Assembly (NCBI RefSeq): GCF_040958095.1
Contig: NC_091216.1
Span: 2,835,882 to 2,899,881 of the forward strand
Direction of reading: 5' to 3'
Source: Procambarus clarkii
Taxonomy: Eukaryota; Arthropoda; Malacostraca; Decapoda; Cambaridae
Length of the DNA: 64,000 nucleotides
The position numbers were made by a program, and so were the translations under genes. Each line of letters begins with the position of its first letter. The first letter of the stretch is position 1. The notes beneath the pieces are model-generated. The model was given only the letters and a program-made list of their open reading frames with translations, was not told the origin of the DNA and made no database searches. Positions 11,101-24,239 of this stretch are shown in pieces.

Positions 11101-14100
11101 ACCCAGTATGACCAGGGGGTTACCATACACCAGGTGACCTAGTATGACCAGGGGGTGAGCATACACCAGGAGACCCAGAATGGCCAAGGGGTCACCATTC
11201 ACCATATAACCCAGTATGGCCAGGGGGTGTCCATACACCAGGTGACCCAGTATGACCATTGGGTGAACATACACCAGATGCCCATTATGACCAGGGGTGA
11301 CCATACACCAGGTGACCCAGTATGACAAGGGGGTCATAATACACCAGTTGACCCAGTATGACAAGGGGTCACCATACACCAGGTGACCCAGTGCGACCAG
11401 AGGTGACCATACTCCAGAAAACCCAGTATGACCAGGGGTCATCATTCACCAGGTGACTAAGTATGACCAGGGGGGTGACCATACACCAGGTGACCCAGTA
11501 TGACCATGGGGTGACCATACACCAGGTGACCCAGAATGGCCAGGGGGTGACCATACACCAGGTGAACAAGTATGACAAGGGGGTGTCCATGCACTAGGTG
11601 ACCCAGTACGACCAGGGGGTTACCATACACCAGGTGACCCAGTATGACAAGGGGTCATCATTCACCAGGTGACTAATTATGACCAGAAGGGTGACCATAC
11701 ACCAGGTGACCCAGTATGACCATGGGGTCACCATACACAAGGTGGCAAAGTATGACCTGTGGGTCACCATACACCAGGTGACACAGTATGACCATAGGGT
11801 CACCATACACTAGGTGACCCAGTATGACCAGGGGTTCACCATACAGCAGGTGTCCTAAAAATGAACATGGGGTGACCATACACCAGGTGACCCAGTATGA
11901 CCAGGGATGACCATACAACAGGTGACCTAGTATGACGAGGGGTGGATATTCACCAGGTGATCTAGTATAACCTGGGGTGACCATACACCAGGTGACCCAG
12001 TATGATCAGGGGGTGACCATACACCAGGTAACCCAGTGTGGCCAGGGGGTGACCGTTCACCAGGTTACCCAGTATGACCTTGCGGTAACCATACACCAGG
12101 TGACCCAGTATAACCTGGGGGTTACCATACACCAAGTTACCTAGTATGACCAGGGGGTGACAATACACCATGTTACCTAGTATGACCAGGGGTCATCATT
12201 CACCAGGTGACTAAGTATGACCAGGGGGGTGACCATACGCCAGGTGACCCAGTATGAACAGGGGGTGACCATACACCAGGTGACACAGTATGACCAAGTG
12301 GTCACCATACACCAGGTGACCCAGTATGCCCAGGGGGTAACCATACACCAGGTGACCCAGTATGACCTGGGAGTAACCATTCACCAGGTTACCCAGTATG
12401 ACCTGGGGGTTACCATACACCAGGTGACCCATTATGACCAGGGGTGTCCATACACCAGGTGACCCAGTATGGCCAGTGGGTGACCATACAACAGGTGACC
12501 TAGTATGACGAGGGGGTGGTTATACACCAGGTGACCTAGTATAACCAGGGGAGACCATACACCAGGTGACCCAGTATGTCCAAGGGGTCACCATACACCA
12601 GGTGGCAAAGTATGACCAGGGGGGTCACCATACACCAGGTGACACAGTATGACCAGGGGGTCACCATACACCAGGTGACCCAGTAAAACCAGGGGGTCAC
12701 CATACACCATGTGACCTAGTATGACCAGAGGGGTCACTATACACCAAGTGACCCAATATGACCAGGGGGTGACCATACACCAGGTGAACAAGTATGACCA
12801 GGGGGTGTCCATGCACCAGGTGACCCAGTACGACCAGGGGGTTACCATACACCAGGTGACCCAGTATGACAAGGGGTCATCATTCACCAGGTGACTAAGT
12901 ATGACCAGGAGGGTGACCATACACCAGGTGACCCAGTATGACCATGGGGTCACAATACACAAGGTGGCAAAGTATGACCAGGGGGGTCACCATACACCAG
13001 GTGACACAGTATGACCATGGGGTCACCATACACCAGGTGACCCAGTATGACCAGGGGTCACCATACGCCAGGTGACCCAGTATGACCAGGGGGTGACCAT
13101 ACACCAGGTGACCCAGTATGACCAAGGGGTCACTATACACCAGGTGTCCTAAAAATGAACATGGGGTGACCATACACCACGGCCCAGTATGACCAGGGAT
13201 GACCATACACCAGGAGATCCAGTATGATCAGGGTGACCATACAACAGGTGACCTAGTATGACGAGGGGGTGGATATTCTCCTGGTGAACAAGTATAACCT
13301 GGGGTGACCATACACCAAGTGACCTAGTTTGACCAGGGGGTCACCATACACCAGGTGACCCAGTATGACCAGGGGTGACCATACACCAGGTGACCCAGTA
13401 TGAGAAGGGGGGTTGACCTTATACCAGGTGACCCAGTATGACCAGGGGGTCACCATACACCAGGTGACCTAGTATGACCAGGGGTTCACTATACACCAGG
13501 TGACGCAATATAAACAAGGGGTGAGCATACACCATGAGACCCAGTATGACCAGGGGTCACCATACTCCAGAAAACCCAGTATGACCAGGGGGTTACAATA
13601 CACCAGGTGACCAAGTATGACCAGGGGTCATCATTCACCAGGTGACTAAGTATGACCAGGGGGGTGACCATACACCAGCTGACCCAGTATGACCAAGGGG
13701 TCACCATACACCAGTTGGCAAAGTATGACCAGGTGGGTCACCATACACCAGGTGACCCAGTAAAACCAGGGGGTCACCATACACCAGGTGACACAGTATG
13801 AACACGGGGTGGCCATACACCAGGAGACCCAGTATGATCATGGGTGACCATACAACAGGTGACCTAGTATGACCAGAGGGGTCACTATACACCAAGTGAC
13901 CCAGTATGAACAGGGGGTGACCATACACCCGGTGACCTAGAATGACCAGGGGGTGACCATACACCAGGTTACCCAGTATGGCCAGTGGGTGACCATACAC
14001 CAGGTCACCCAGTATGACCAGCGGGTGACCATACACCAGGTGCCCCAGTATGATCAAGGGGTCACCATACACCAGGTGACACAGTATGACCAGGGGGTGA

Positions 14101-17100
14101 CTATACACCAAGTCACCCAGTATGATCAAGGGGTCACCATACACCAGGTGACACAGTATGACCAGGGAGGTTACTATACACTAGGTAACCATATATGACC
14201 AGGGGTCATCATTCACCAGGTAACCCAGTATGACCAGGGGTCATCATTCACCAGGTGACTAAGTATGACCAGGGGGGGTGACCATACACCAGGTGACCCA
14301 GTATGACCAAGGGGTCACCATACACCAGGTGACACAGTATGACCATGGGGTCACCATACACTAGGTGACCCAGTATGACCAGGGGTTCACCATACAGCAG
14401 GTGTCCTAAAAATGAACATGGGGTGACCATACACCAGGTGACCCAGTATGACCAGGGATGACCATACAACAGGTGACCTAGTATGACGAGGGGGTGGATA
14501 TTCACCAGGTGAACTAGTATAACCTGGGGTGACCATACACCAGGTGACCCAGTATGATCAGGGGGTGACCATACACCAGGTAACCCAGTGTGGCCAGGGG
14601 GTGACCGTTCACCAGGTTACCCAGTATGACCTTGCGGTAACCATACACCAGGTGACCCAGTATAACCTGGGGGTTACCATACACCAAGTTACCTAGTATG
14701 ACCAGGGGGTGACAATACACCAAGTTACCTAGTATGACCAGGGGTCATCATTCACCAGGTGACTAAGTATGACCAGGGGGTGACCATACGCCAGGTGACC
14801 CAGTATGAACAAGGGGTGACCATACACCAGGTGACACAGTATGACCAAGTGGTCACCATACACCAGGTGACCCAGTATGCCCAGGGGGTAACCATACACC
14901 AGGTGACCCAGTATGACCTGGGAGTAACCATTCACCAGGTTACCCAGTATGACCTGGGGGTTACCATACACCAGGTGACCCATTATGACCAGGGGTGTCC
15001 ATACACCAGGTGACCCAGTATGGCCAGTGGGTGACCATACAACAGGTGACCTAGTATGACGAGGGGGGTGGTTATACACCAGGTGACCTAGTATAACCAG
15101 GGGAGACCATACACCAGGTGACCCAGTATGTCCAAGGGGTCACCATACACCAGGTGGCAAAGTATGACCAGGGGGGTCACCATACACCAGGTGACACAGT
15201 ATGACCAGGGGGTCACCATACACCAGGTGACCCAGTAAAACCAGGGGGGTCACCATACACCATGTGACCTAGTATGACCAGAGGGGTCACTATACACCAA
15301 GTGACCCAATATGACCAGGGGGTGACCATACACCAGGTGAACAAGTATGACCAGGGGGTGTCCATGCACCAGGTGACCCAGTACGACCAGGGGGTTACCA
15401 TACACCAGGTGACCCAGTATGACAAGGGGTCATCATTCACCAGGTGACTAAGTATGACCAGGAGGGTGACCATACACCAGGTGACCCAGTATGACCATGG
15501 GGTCACAATACACAAGGTGGCAAAGTATGACCAGGGGGGTCACCATACACCAGGTGACACAGTATGACCATGGGGTCACCATACACCAGGTGACCCAGTA
15601 TGACCAGGGGGGTCACCATACGCCAGGTGACCCAGTATGACCAGGGGGTGACCATACACCAGGTGACCCAGTATGACCAAGGGGTCACTATACACCAGGT
15701 GTCCTAAAAATGAACATGGGGTGACCATACACCACGGCCCAGTATGACCAGGGATGACCATACACCAGGAGATCCAGTATGATCAGGGTGACCATACAAC
15801 AGGTGACCTAGTATGACGAGGGGGTGGATATTCTCCTGGTGAACAAGTATAACCTGGGGTGACCATACACCAAGTGACCTAGTTTGACCAGGGGGTCACC
15901 ATACACCAGGCGACCCAGTATGACCAGGGGTGACCATACACCAGGTGACCCAGTATGAGAAGGGGGGTTGACCTTATACCAGGTGACCCAGTATGACCAG
16001 GGGGTCACCATACACCAGGTGACCTAGTATGACCAGGGGTTCACTATACACCAGGTGACGCAATATAAACAAGGGGTGAGCATACACCATGAGACCCAGT
16101 ATGACCAGGGGTCTCCATACTCCAGAAAACCCAGTATGACCAGGGGGTTACAATACACCAGGTGACCAAGTATGACCAGGGGTCATCATTCACCAGGTGA
16201 CTAAGTATGACCGGGGGGGTGACCATACACCAGCTGACCCAGTATGACCAAGGGGTCACCATACACCAGTTGGCAAAGTATGACCAGGTGGGTCACCATA
16301 CACCAGGTGACCCAGTAAAACCAGGGGGTCACCATACACCAGGTGACACAGTATGAACACGGGGTGGCCATACACCAGGAGACCCAGTATGATCATGGGT
16401 GACCATACAACAGGTGACCTAGTATGACCAGAGGGGTCACTATACACCAAGTGACCCAGTATGAACAGGGGGTGACCATACACCCGGTGACCTAGAATGA
16501 CCAGGGGGTGACCATACACCAGGTTACCCAGTATGACCAGTGGGTGACCATACACCAGGTCACCCAGTATGACCAGCGGGTGACCATACACCAGGTGCCC
16601 CAGTATGATCAAGGGGTCACCATACACCAGGTGACACAGTATGACCAGGGGGTGACTATACACCAAGTCACCCAGTATGATCAAGGGGTCACCATACACC
16701 AGGTGACACAGTATGACCAGGGAGGTTACTATACACTAGGTAACCATATATGACCAGGGGTCATCATTCACCAGGTAACCCAGTATGACCAGGGGTCATC
16801 ATTCACCAGGTGACTAAGTATGACCAGGGGGGGTGACCATACACCAGGTGACCCAGTATGACCAAGGGGTCACCATACACAAGGTGACCCAGTACGACCA
16901 AGGGGTCACCATACACCACGTGACCCAGTATGACCAAGGGGTCACCATACACAAGTTGACCCAGTACGACCAAGGGGTCACCATACACCACGTGACCCAG
17001 TATGACCAGGGGATGACCATACACCAGGTGATCCAGTGTGACCAGAGTCACCATACACCACGTGACCCAGTATGTCCTGGGGGTGACCATACTCCAGGTA
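5106..17100. repeat. 12-kb minisatellite, 36-bp unit
   Basis: The unit reads about CCATACACCAGGTGACCCAG followed by TATGACCAGGGGGTGA, 36 bases with a variable G run (3 to 12 G). There are roughly 330 copies. Because 36 is divisible by three, stop-free runs appear on both strands, giving 12-residue periodic pseudo-proteins such as V-Y-G-D-P-L-V-I-L-G-H-L. These are broken wherever the G run changes length, and I do not regard any as coding. Unit variants are dispersed non-randomly and form long higher-order repeats. Confidence 0.95.
7680..16805. repeat. Higher-order repeats inside the 36-bp minisatellite (about 3.17 kb and 2.55 kb)
   Basis: Characteristic unit variants recur at fixed offsets. 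Blocks around 8,150-10,640 reappear about 3,171 bases later (for example 8,791-9,000 with 11,962-12,171, and 9,417-9,791 with 12,588-12,962). The stretch about 11,690-14,250 reappears about 2,553-2,555 bases later (for example 13,701-14,144 with 16,256-16,699). An extra 183 bases distinguishes the first two blocks near 8,100 and 11,150. The blocks differ by only a few substitutions, indicating recent large-unit duplication on top of old 36-bp expansion. Confidence 0.85.
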
Positions 17101-17530
17101 ACCTAGCCTATCGTAACATAGCTTACCTTACCTTACTTATCATACCTAACTTACCTAATCTAACCTAACTTATCCTGCTTAACCTAACTTAGCTACATTT
17201 ACCTAACTTAACCTAACTTTACCTATCCTAACTTAACTTACCTGACTTAACCTAACTTATCCTGCTTAACCTAACTTACCTACATTACCTAACTTATCCT
17301 GCTTAACCTAACTTTACCTATCCTAACTTAACTTAACTTACCTTACCTATCTTACCTAACTTACCTGACTTAACCTAACTTATCCTGCTTAACCTAACTT
17401 ACCTACCTTACCTAACTTGACCTGCTTAACCTAACCTAACTTACGTAACTTATCTTACTTATCCTAACCTAACTTAACTTGCTTTACCTAACTTAATCTT
17501 ACATTCCCTAACTGATGTATCCTAACTTAT
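17101..17530. repeat. TTAGG-like degenerate telomeric repeat, left arm (CCTAA sense on +)
   Basis: This is a run of variants of CTTACCTAACTTAACCTAAC. The complement is rich in TTAGG, the canonical arthropod telomere unit, but interrupted and irregular, so this is telomere-like satellite rather than an active telomere. It is matched in inverted orientation by 19,040-19,995. Confidence 0.8.
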
Positions 17531-19466
17531 CTAGTCCAACCAGACATGATCTAACTTAAATAATTATTCCTGCTTGTCTTTTGTGTTTCGTCAATCATTG
17601 TCTCATATTCATTTACTCATTTCAAGGGTTAATTTCTCAAATGGACATTTTGCATTTCAAGTGTTATTTGTTTAAGATTGGGTGTTTAACCATTTCAAAG
17701 GATTTTTGTTATATATGGGAATTTACTCGTTTCAAGGGCTAATTTCTCAAATGGTCATTTTTGCAGATCAAGGGTTATTTGTTAAAGTTCATCAAGTTGC
17801 TCATAAGTTGTATTTATTATGTTTGTTATCATTTATTCTTATTCCCCAACCCCTTAACCTAACCTCTTGTAATCTTAATGTATTTAGTAGGTTCTATCAT
17901 ATGTTCTTATTCCCCAACTCTTTAACCTAAGCTCTTGTAATCTTAGTGTATTTAGTAGGTTCTATCATATGTTCTTATTCCCCAACCCTTTAACCTAACC
18001 TTTCACATGTAGTTTATTGTGTTTTTGACGTATTTGTTGAATATATTATCCTTTTCATAACCTTTCAGATGTAGTTTTGTTTCTCCTTTCTATATTTTTA
18101 CCCAAACCCACCATCCCACTTAACCTTCTTTCCTTCTTTTACTTTGTTTTCACATATAAGTTCATTCTTTATCTTAGTAATAATAAAATTACAATAGTAA
18201 AGAATCAGATCTACTAAGACTTGAAATTGAGAAAAAACAAGAGAGCAAGGGAGTGAGAGCATGAAAAGAGGAGAAAAGAGTAAGAGAGAGGGGGAGGAAG
18301 AGCATGGGAGCACTAAGACTTGAATTTGAGAAAAAGAAAAAGTAAGTGAATGAGGGAGAGTGTGAGAATTGGAGCATTAAGACTTGAATTTGAGAAACAA
18401 GAGAGCATTTGAGCGAATGAGTGAGAGAGCGGGGGAGGAAGAGAGAGAATAAGGGAGAGAGATAGAAAAGGGGGGTTAGAAGGAGTAGGAGAAACAAAGT
18501 AAAAGAAGGAAAGAAGGTTAAGTGGGATGGTGGGTTTGGGTAAAAATATAGAAAGGAGAAACAAAACTACATCTGAAAGGTTATGAAAAGGATAATATAT
18601 TCAACAAATACGTCAAAAACACAATAAACTACATGTGAAAGGTTAGTTTAAAGGGTTGGGGAATAAGAACATATGATAGAACCTACTAAATACATTAAGA
18701 TTACAAGAGGTTAGGTTAAGGGGTTGGGGAATAAGAATAAATGATAACAAACATAATAAATACAACTTATGAGCAACTTGATGAACTTTAACAAATAACC
18801 CTTGATCTGCAAAAATGACCATTTGAGAAATTAGCCCTTGAAACGAGTAAATTCCCATATATAACAAAAATCCTTTGAAATGGTTAAACACCCAATCTTA
18901 AACAAATAACACTTGAAATGCAAAATGTCCATTTGAGAAATTAACCCTTGAAATGTGTAAATGAATATGAGACAATGATTGACAAAACACAAAAAACAAG
19001 CAGGAATAATTATGTAAGTTAGATCATGTCTGGTTGGACTAGATAAGTTAGGATACATCAGTTAGGGAATGTAAGATTAAGTTAGGTAAAGCAAGTTAGG
19101 TTAGGTTAGGATAGGTAAGATAAGTTACGTAAGTTAGGTTAGGTTAAGTTATGTAAGTTAGGTTAAGCAGGTTAAGTTAGGTAAGGTAAGGTAAGTTAGG
19201 TTAAGCAGGTTAAGTTAGGTAGGGTAGTTAAGTTAGGTTAAGCAGGTTAAGTTAGGTAAGGTAAGGTAAGTTAGGTTAAGCAGGATAAGTTAGGTAAGTT
19301 AGGTAGGGTAGGTAAGTTAGGTTAAGCAGGTTAAGTTAGGTAAGGTAGGTAAAGTTAGGTTAAGCAGGTTAAGTTAGGTAATATAGGTAAGTTAGGTTAA
19401 GCAGGATAAGTTAGGTTAAGTTAGGTAAGTTAAGTTAGGATAGGTAAAGTTAGGTTAAGTTAGGTA
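17107..19466. repeat. Inverted repeat (palindrome) centred near 18,300
   Basis: The left arm (about 17,107-18,150) and right arm (about 18,490-19,466) are reverse complements. For example, the + frame starting at 17,682 has the same translation as the - frame starting at 18,891, and the T-rich stretch near 18,083-18,149 matches 18,493-18,557. The left arm has an extra tandem copy of about 67 bases near 17,890-17,960. The small ORFs inside the arms show no recognisable protein. Confidence 0.85.
18180..18490. repeat. GA-rich spacer of the palindrome with a repeated ACTAAGACTTGAATTTGAGA motif
   Basis: This is purine-rich sequence (GAGAGAG, GAAAAG) with three copies of the motif near 18,214, 18,310 and 18,378. 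The opposite-strand reading frames are Ser/Leu-rich low complexity and are not supported as genes. Confidence 0.6.
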
Positions 19467-19995
19467 AATGTAGGTAAGTTAGGTTAAGCAGGATAAGTTA
19501 GGTTAGGTTAGGTAAGTTAGGTATGATAGGTAAGGTAAGGTAAGTTATGTTACGATAGGTAAAGTTAGGCAAGATAGGTAAGGTAAGGTAAGTTATGTTA
19601 GGATAGGTAAAGTTAGGTTATGCAGGTTAAGTTAGGTAAGATAGGTAAAGGTAAGGTAAGTTATGTTACGATAGGTAAAGTTAGGTTACGCAGGTTAAGT
19701 TAGGTAAGATAGGTAAGGTAAGGTAAGTTAAGTTAGGATAGGTAAAAGTTAGGTTAAGCAGGTTAAGTTAGGTAAATGTAGGTAAGTTAGGTTAAGCAGG
19801 ATAAGTTAGGTTAGGTTAGGTAAGTTAGGTATGATAGGTAAGGTAAGGTAAGTTATGTTACGATAGGTAAAGTTAGGTTAGATAGGTAAGGTAAGGTAAG
19901 TTATGTTAGGATAGGTAAAGTTAGGTTATGCAGGTTAAGTTAGGTAAGATAGGTAAAGGTAATGTAAGTTAAGTTAGGATAGGTAAAATTAGGTT
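19040..19995. repeat. TTAGG-like degenerate telomeric repeat, right arm
   Basis: This is a long run of variants of AAGTTAGGTTAAGCAGGTTA. It extends about 500 bases beyond the part matched by the left arm. Sub-blocks of about 250 bases repeat (near 19,490-19,700 and 19,800-19,970). Confidence 0.8.
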
Positions 19996-21420
19996 TAGGA
20001 ACGTTACGTTAACTAAGTAACATTGGGTGGAGAGAATAGGTTACGTAGGTTTGAACAGTGTAGTTCAGAGAACAGTTTTAGGGTAAAGTGACTAAGAAAA
20101 TATATTTTAACAGAAGTGCAGGTTTGGTATGAAAAGCCGAACTAGTTACATTTTGGAGAGAAATTTTATGACTGAAAATGTCTTAAAGAATAACATGATG
20201 GAAGAAGGAGAGTTTCTTTGATGAACGAAGGTGTCTTAGAGAACAACTTTTGGAGAACGAAGGTGAATTAGAGATCACTTTGATGACTCTGAAAATAACT
20301 TTGGTCAACGAATATGGATTGGAAAGTTTCTCTAATGAACGAAGGTGACTTAGAGATTAACTTTTATGATTTAGAGAACATCTTTGATGTCTTAGAGAGC
20401 AACATTGATGTCTTAGAGAACAACTTTGATGAACAAAGATGTCTTAGAGAACAACTTTGATGAACAAAGATGTCTTAGAGAACAACTTTGATGAACAAAG
20501 ATGTCTTAGAGAACAACTTTGATGAACAAAGATGTCTTAGAGAACAACTTTTTGGTGAACGAAGGCGAATTAGAGATAACTTTGATGACTCTGTGAATAA
20601 CTTTGATGACTTTGAGAACAAGTTTGATAGCTCTTAGAATAACTTTGATGACTTTGAGAATGTATTTGAGAACATGAGTAGTATTTTGTTAGCTCAGAGA
20701 ATAACTTTTTGATGACAGAGAATAACTTTGATGAGCAAGATTAACTTTAGATGTCTCTGAGAATAACTTTTATAACATAGAAATTAACTTTAATGAACAA
20801 AAGTGAGTTAGAGAATACCTTTGATGACTCCGAGAATAACTTTGATGAACAAAGAAGTTTTGGAAAGGTTCTCTGAAGAACGAAGGTGACTCTGAGAATA
20901 ACTTTTGTTAGCTCTTAGAATAACTTTGATGATTTTGAGAATGTCTTTGAGAACATGAGTAGTATTTTGTTAGCTCAGAGAATAACTTTTTGATGACATA
21001 GAGAATAACTTTTTATGTCTTAGAGAAGAACATTGATGGCTTAGAGAGAATATCTTTGATGAAAGATGATGTCTTAGATTAACTTTGACGTCTCTTGGAA
21101 TAACTTTGATGACTTTGAGAACAAGTTTGATAGCTCTGAGAATGACTTTTTTGCCTCTGAGATTAACTTTAATGAACGAAGATGTCTTAGAAAGTTTCTC
21201 TGACGAACGAAAGGTTACTTAGAGAATAACTTTTATGTCTCTGAGAATAACTTTCATGTCTCTTAGAATAACTTTTATGTCTCTGAGAATAGCTTTTATG
21301 CCTCTGAGAATAACTTTGATGTCTTAAAGGATGTCTTTGATGTCTCAAAGGATGTCTTTGAGTGCAACTTGGATGTCTTTGAGTAAGTCTTTTGATGTCT
21401 CGAAGAGTGTCTTTGACTAT
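19996..21420. repeat. Degenerate AT-rich satellite built on GAATAACTTTGATGAC-like motifs
   Basis: The words AACTTTGATG, GTCTTAGAGAACAAC and CTCTGAGAATAAC recur throughout. A clean 31-base tandem stretch (GAACAAAGATGTCTTAGAGA followed by ACAACTTTGAT, about four copies) lies at 20,430-20,555. No ORF is supported. Confidence 0.7.
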
Positions 21421-23176
21421 ATTTCTTACTTAACGACATATAATTTTAGTTAGGAACAATGATGAATATGACTATTTTAGCGAAGTGAAAGGTTACTTTA
21501 GTTAAGAACAGTGTTGGAAAGAGGCTACTCATGACTATTTCAGATGAGAGAAGTGATATTTCAGTTAAGAAATGACAGGGAAACATGATGAAGTAACTAT
21601 TTTTTAGTTGACTGATGAATACTTTTAGTTAAGGAAAAAGACAAAATATGATGAGGGAGACTATTTTTGTGCTCCCCAAAGTATAATGTCAGTTAAGAAC
21701 AGCGATGAACGATATCTTTGGTTATTTTTTCTTACTTGACGAAAACATAATGGCTGTTACGAAATGATGAACAAGACTATTTTCAATTACTTGACGATGG
21801 ATAAAGTTAGTTATGAACAATATTGGAAACGTTTCCTTTGACTATTTTTGCTAGGAGAAAGGTTATTTTAGTTAAGAACAGTGATGGTAAGATTCCTTTG
21901 ACAATTTTTAGCTAAGAGAAAGGTTGTTTTAGTTAAGAACGGTGTTGAATGAGATTAATCCTGACTATTTTTTTAGTTGATTGGATAATAAGATTAGTTG
22001 AGAAATGACGAAAGTGACAATGTTTTAGTTGATTGGATAATAAGTTTTGTTGAGAAATGACGAAAGTGACTATGTTTTAGTTGTTTGGCGAAAGATTTTT
22101 AGTTAAAAAGTTACAAGAAAGGTTTGTCTTTGTAAATTTGGATCTGAATAAAGTGTAGATTTGTTTAAGAACAGGGTTGGTAGAACTATTAAGTTGACTA
22201 CGAGAATTACTTTGACATAGTTTGGCAAATAAAACTGGGTGACTAAAATTGTTGAGGGAACTGTATTGCAGTATAATATTATTTGACAAAGAACTAGTTA
22301 GTGAATGGAAGAAACAAATTGGTTTAAAGAAACAAAGAACATAAAAAATTGAGGTTAAGTAAGGGAATGAACACAGTGAACATACGGTGACCACAGAAAA
22401 CATGTAAGAAAAAAGTTGATGAATAGAGTGAACATGCAGGGAATATGAACTTATAGAGAATATGAAGACATGATAAGGAACATAGGGAATACAAAGAATG
22501 AACACTGAACATGTGAAGAACAAGCTAAGAATATTGAGAACATGAATACTGAGTATAAAAGTTATACAGAGAACATATGATGTACATGAAAACATGACAA
22601 AGAACATAGTGAACATACGGGGAAAATGGGTAAAAAAATTTTAACTGAGCATGCTGTGAACATTTGTAGAACATGGAGTGATCACAGGAAACATGGAAAA
22701 AATGTGAAGAACACAGCTGAATATAGAGAAAATATGCAAATTCAGTATGATTATTGAAGGTTTGGATACGTTGGGGATGAGAAGGTAAGGGAGGGAAAGG
22801 GTAAGGTGATTACTCTGATAAAGAGTTAGGCTGGAGAGGGACTTGATCGGATATAATTATGTTCGATGATCTAAGACAGAGGAAATGGAGCTTGGCTAAT
22901 GCCCTGATTAATTTTACTACGTTAGAAATAAGGTGATCTTAAATCTCAGGGTGATTTAGTTGGAAAATAAAGAACTTGTACAAAATGAACTAAGCTGGGG
23001 GACAAGAGTTGAAACTTGATAACTGAACTGGCTTTTATTTACTATGTCTGAAAATGTAGTTGGGTGTTTAAATCTCAGGGGGATTTGGACTGATAGTAAT
23101 GAATTTACAGGAGTGAACTTGGACAGAGGACAAGAGCTAAAGTTTTATAATTATTTACATCATATTTACTATGTCT
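21421..23176. repeat. Low-copy degenerate repeats, no genes seen
   Basis: 21,420-22,100 contains dispersed AGTTAAGAACAGTGATG-like words, and 22,320-22,740 contains GAACATG-rich words (the opposite-strand frame there is hydrophobic low complexity). 22,750-23,176 has no structure that I can name apart from a divergent early copy of the downstream 122-base unit. Confidence 0.5.
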
Positions 23177-23440
23177 GAAATACAGAGGGTAAAAATTTCA
23201 GGGAAATTGATGGGTTATTTACAAAGATACGAGAGAGAACTAAGGTGAGGACGAGAGCTGGAGCTCGTTAACTGTTTTTTATCTTATTTACGGTGTCTGA
23301 AATACAGAGGGTAAAAATTTCAGGGGAATTGATGGGTTATTTACAAAGATACGAGAGAGAACTAAGGTGGGGACGAGAGCTGGAGCTCGTTAACTGTTTT
23401 TGATCTTATTTACGGTGTCTGAAATATGACTGTTTAAAAT
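23177..23440. repeat. 122-bp tandem repeat, two close copies plus a diverged third
   Basis: The segment beginning GAAATACAGAGGGTAAAAAT at 23,177 recurs at 23,299 with a few changes, and a third start (GAAATATGAC) lies at 23,421. More diverged relatives appear upstream near 23,043. Confidence 0.75.
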
Positions 23441-23460
23441 TTCAGGGGGATTGGACTGCT

Positions 23461-23895
23461 AGTAGCAAAAATGTGGTCTCTGTCAAATTTGGGTCTTCAA
23501 TTGGACTCTGATTAATTTCGATCATGAACTGGACTCTGATGAATTTTGCTCTCAAAGTGGACTCTGGCGAATTTTCGGTATAAACTGGACTCTGATGAAA
23601 ATTGGATAGAAAATGGACTCTGTTAAATTTTTGTCGTTAATTGGACTCTGACGAATTTCTGTTGATAATTGGACTCTGATGAAATTTGAGCTTCCACTGT
23701 CTCTGACTAATTTTGCTAGCAAACTGGACTCTGGCGAATTTCTGTTGATAATTGGACTCTGATGAAATTGGAGCTTAAAACTGTCTCTGACTAATTTTGC
23801 TCACAAAATGGTCTCTGTTCATTTTTAGGTATAAAATAGACTCTGACGAAATTCTGTCTATAAATGGGCTCTGTTCAATTTTGGTCTTTACAGGT
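23461..23895. repeat. Degenerate 28-29-bp repeat (GGACTCTGATGAATTT core)
   Basis: CTCTG cores occur at 23,478, 23,506, 23,535, 23,562, 23,590 and 23,618, and continue to about 23,870 with spacings of 27-29 bases. The spacer sequence varies. Confidence 0.75.
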
Positions 23896-24239
23896 GAAAT
23901 AGCTGTAAATGGATATAAAACTAAATGTTATGGCTAAGTTGTCTGTTTTCCTTAACAAAACATCTAAGACAATATTCTCTGAAAATGTTCTTTTTACAAA
24001 TTCGGTCATAAACAGATAAATAAACTTCTATGATTATTTGAAACTCTGAAAATAGCTGTAAGGAAATAGGAAGAGAGAGGGACGGTCCAGATATTATGGA
24101 GAAGATAAGATAAGATTAAGAGATGACCTGCATGCAGCGTCTGGCTGACGGTCTAAAGTAAACACAGGTGCGGCAAGAGATTGCGAGGTAAGGGGGAGGG
24201 AGGGGTGTGAGGTATGAGCGGGAGATGCAGGGGTAGGGG

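Noticed and set aside
5106-17100. Regularly spaced repeats resembling a CRISPR array, and dozens of 60-216-residue ORFs
   Set aside because: Units are contiguous with no unique spacers and the context is eukaryotic. The ORFs are 12-residue periodic translations of the 36-bp unit, broken by G-run length changes.
18098-18564. Ser/Leu/Phe-rich - strand ORFs
   Set aside because: They come from GA-rich low-complexity sequence in the palindrome spacer, overlap each other in several frames and show no domain.
17101-19995. Telomere-telomere fusion scar
   Set aside because: The order on the + strand is CCTAA then TTAGG with non-telomeric sequence between, the reverse of a head-to-head fusion, and the repeats are too degenerate.
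22077-22616. 179-residue hydrophobic - strand ORF
   Set aside because: It is built from repeated GAACATG-type words giving Phe/Ser/Leu/Cys low complexity. Although it superficially resembles a membrane protein, nothing supports coding.
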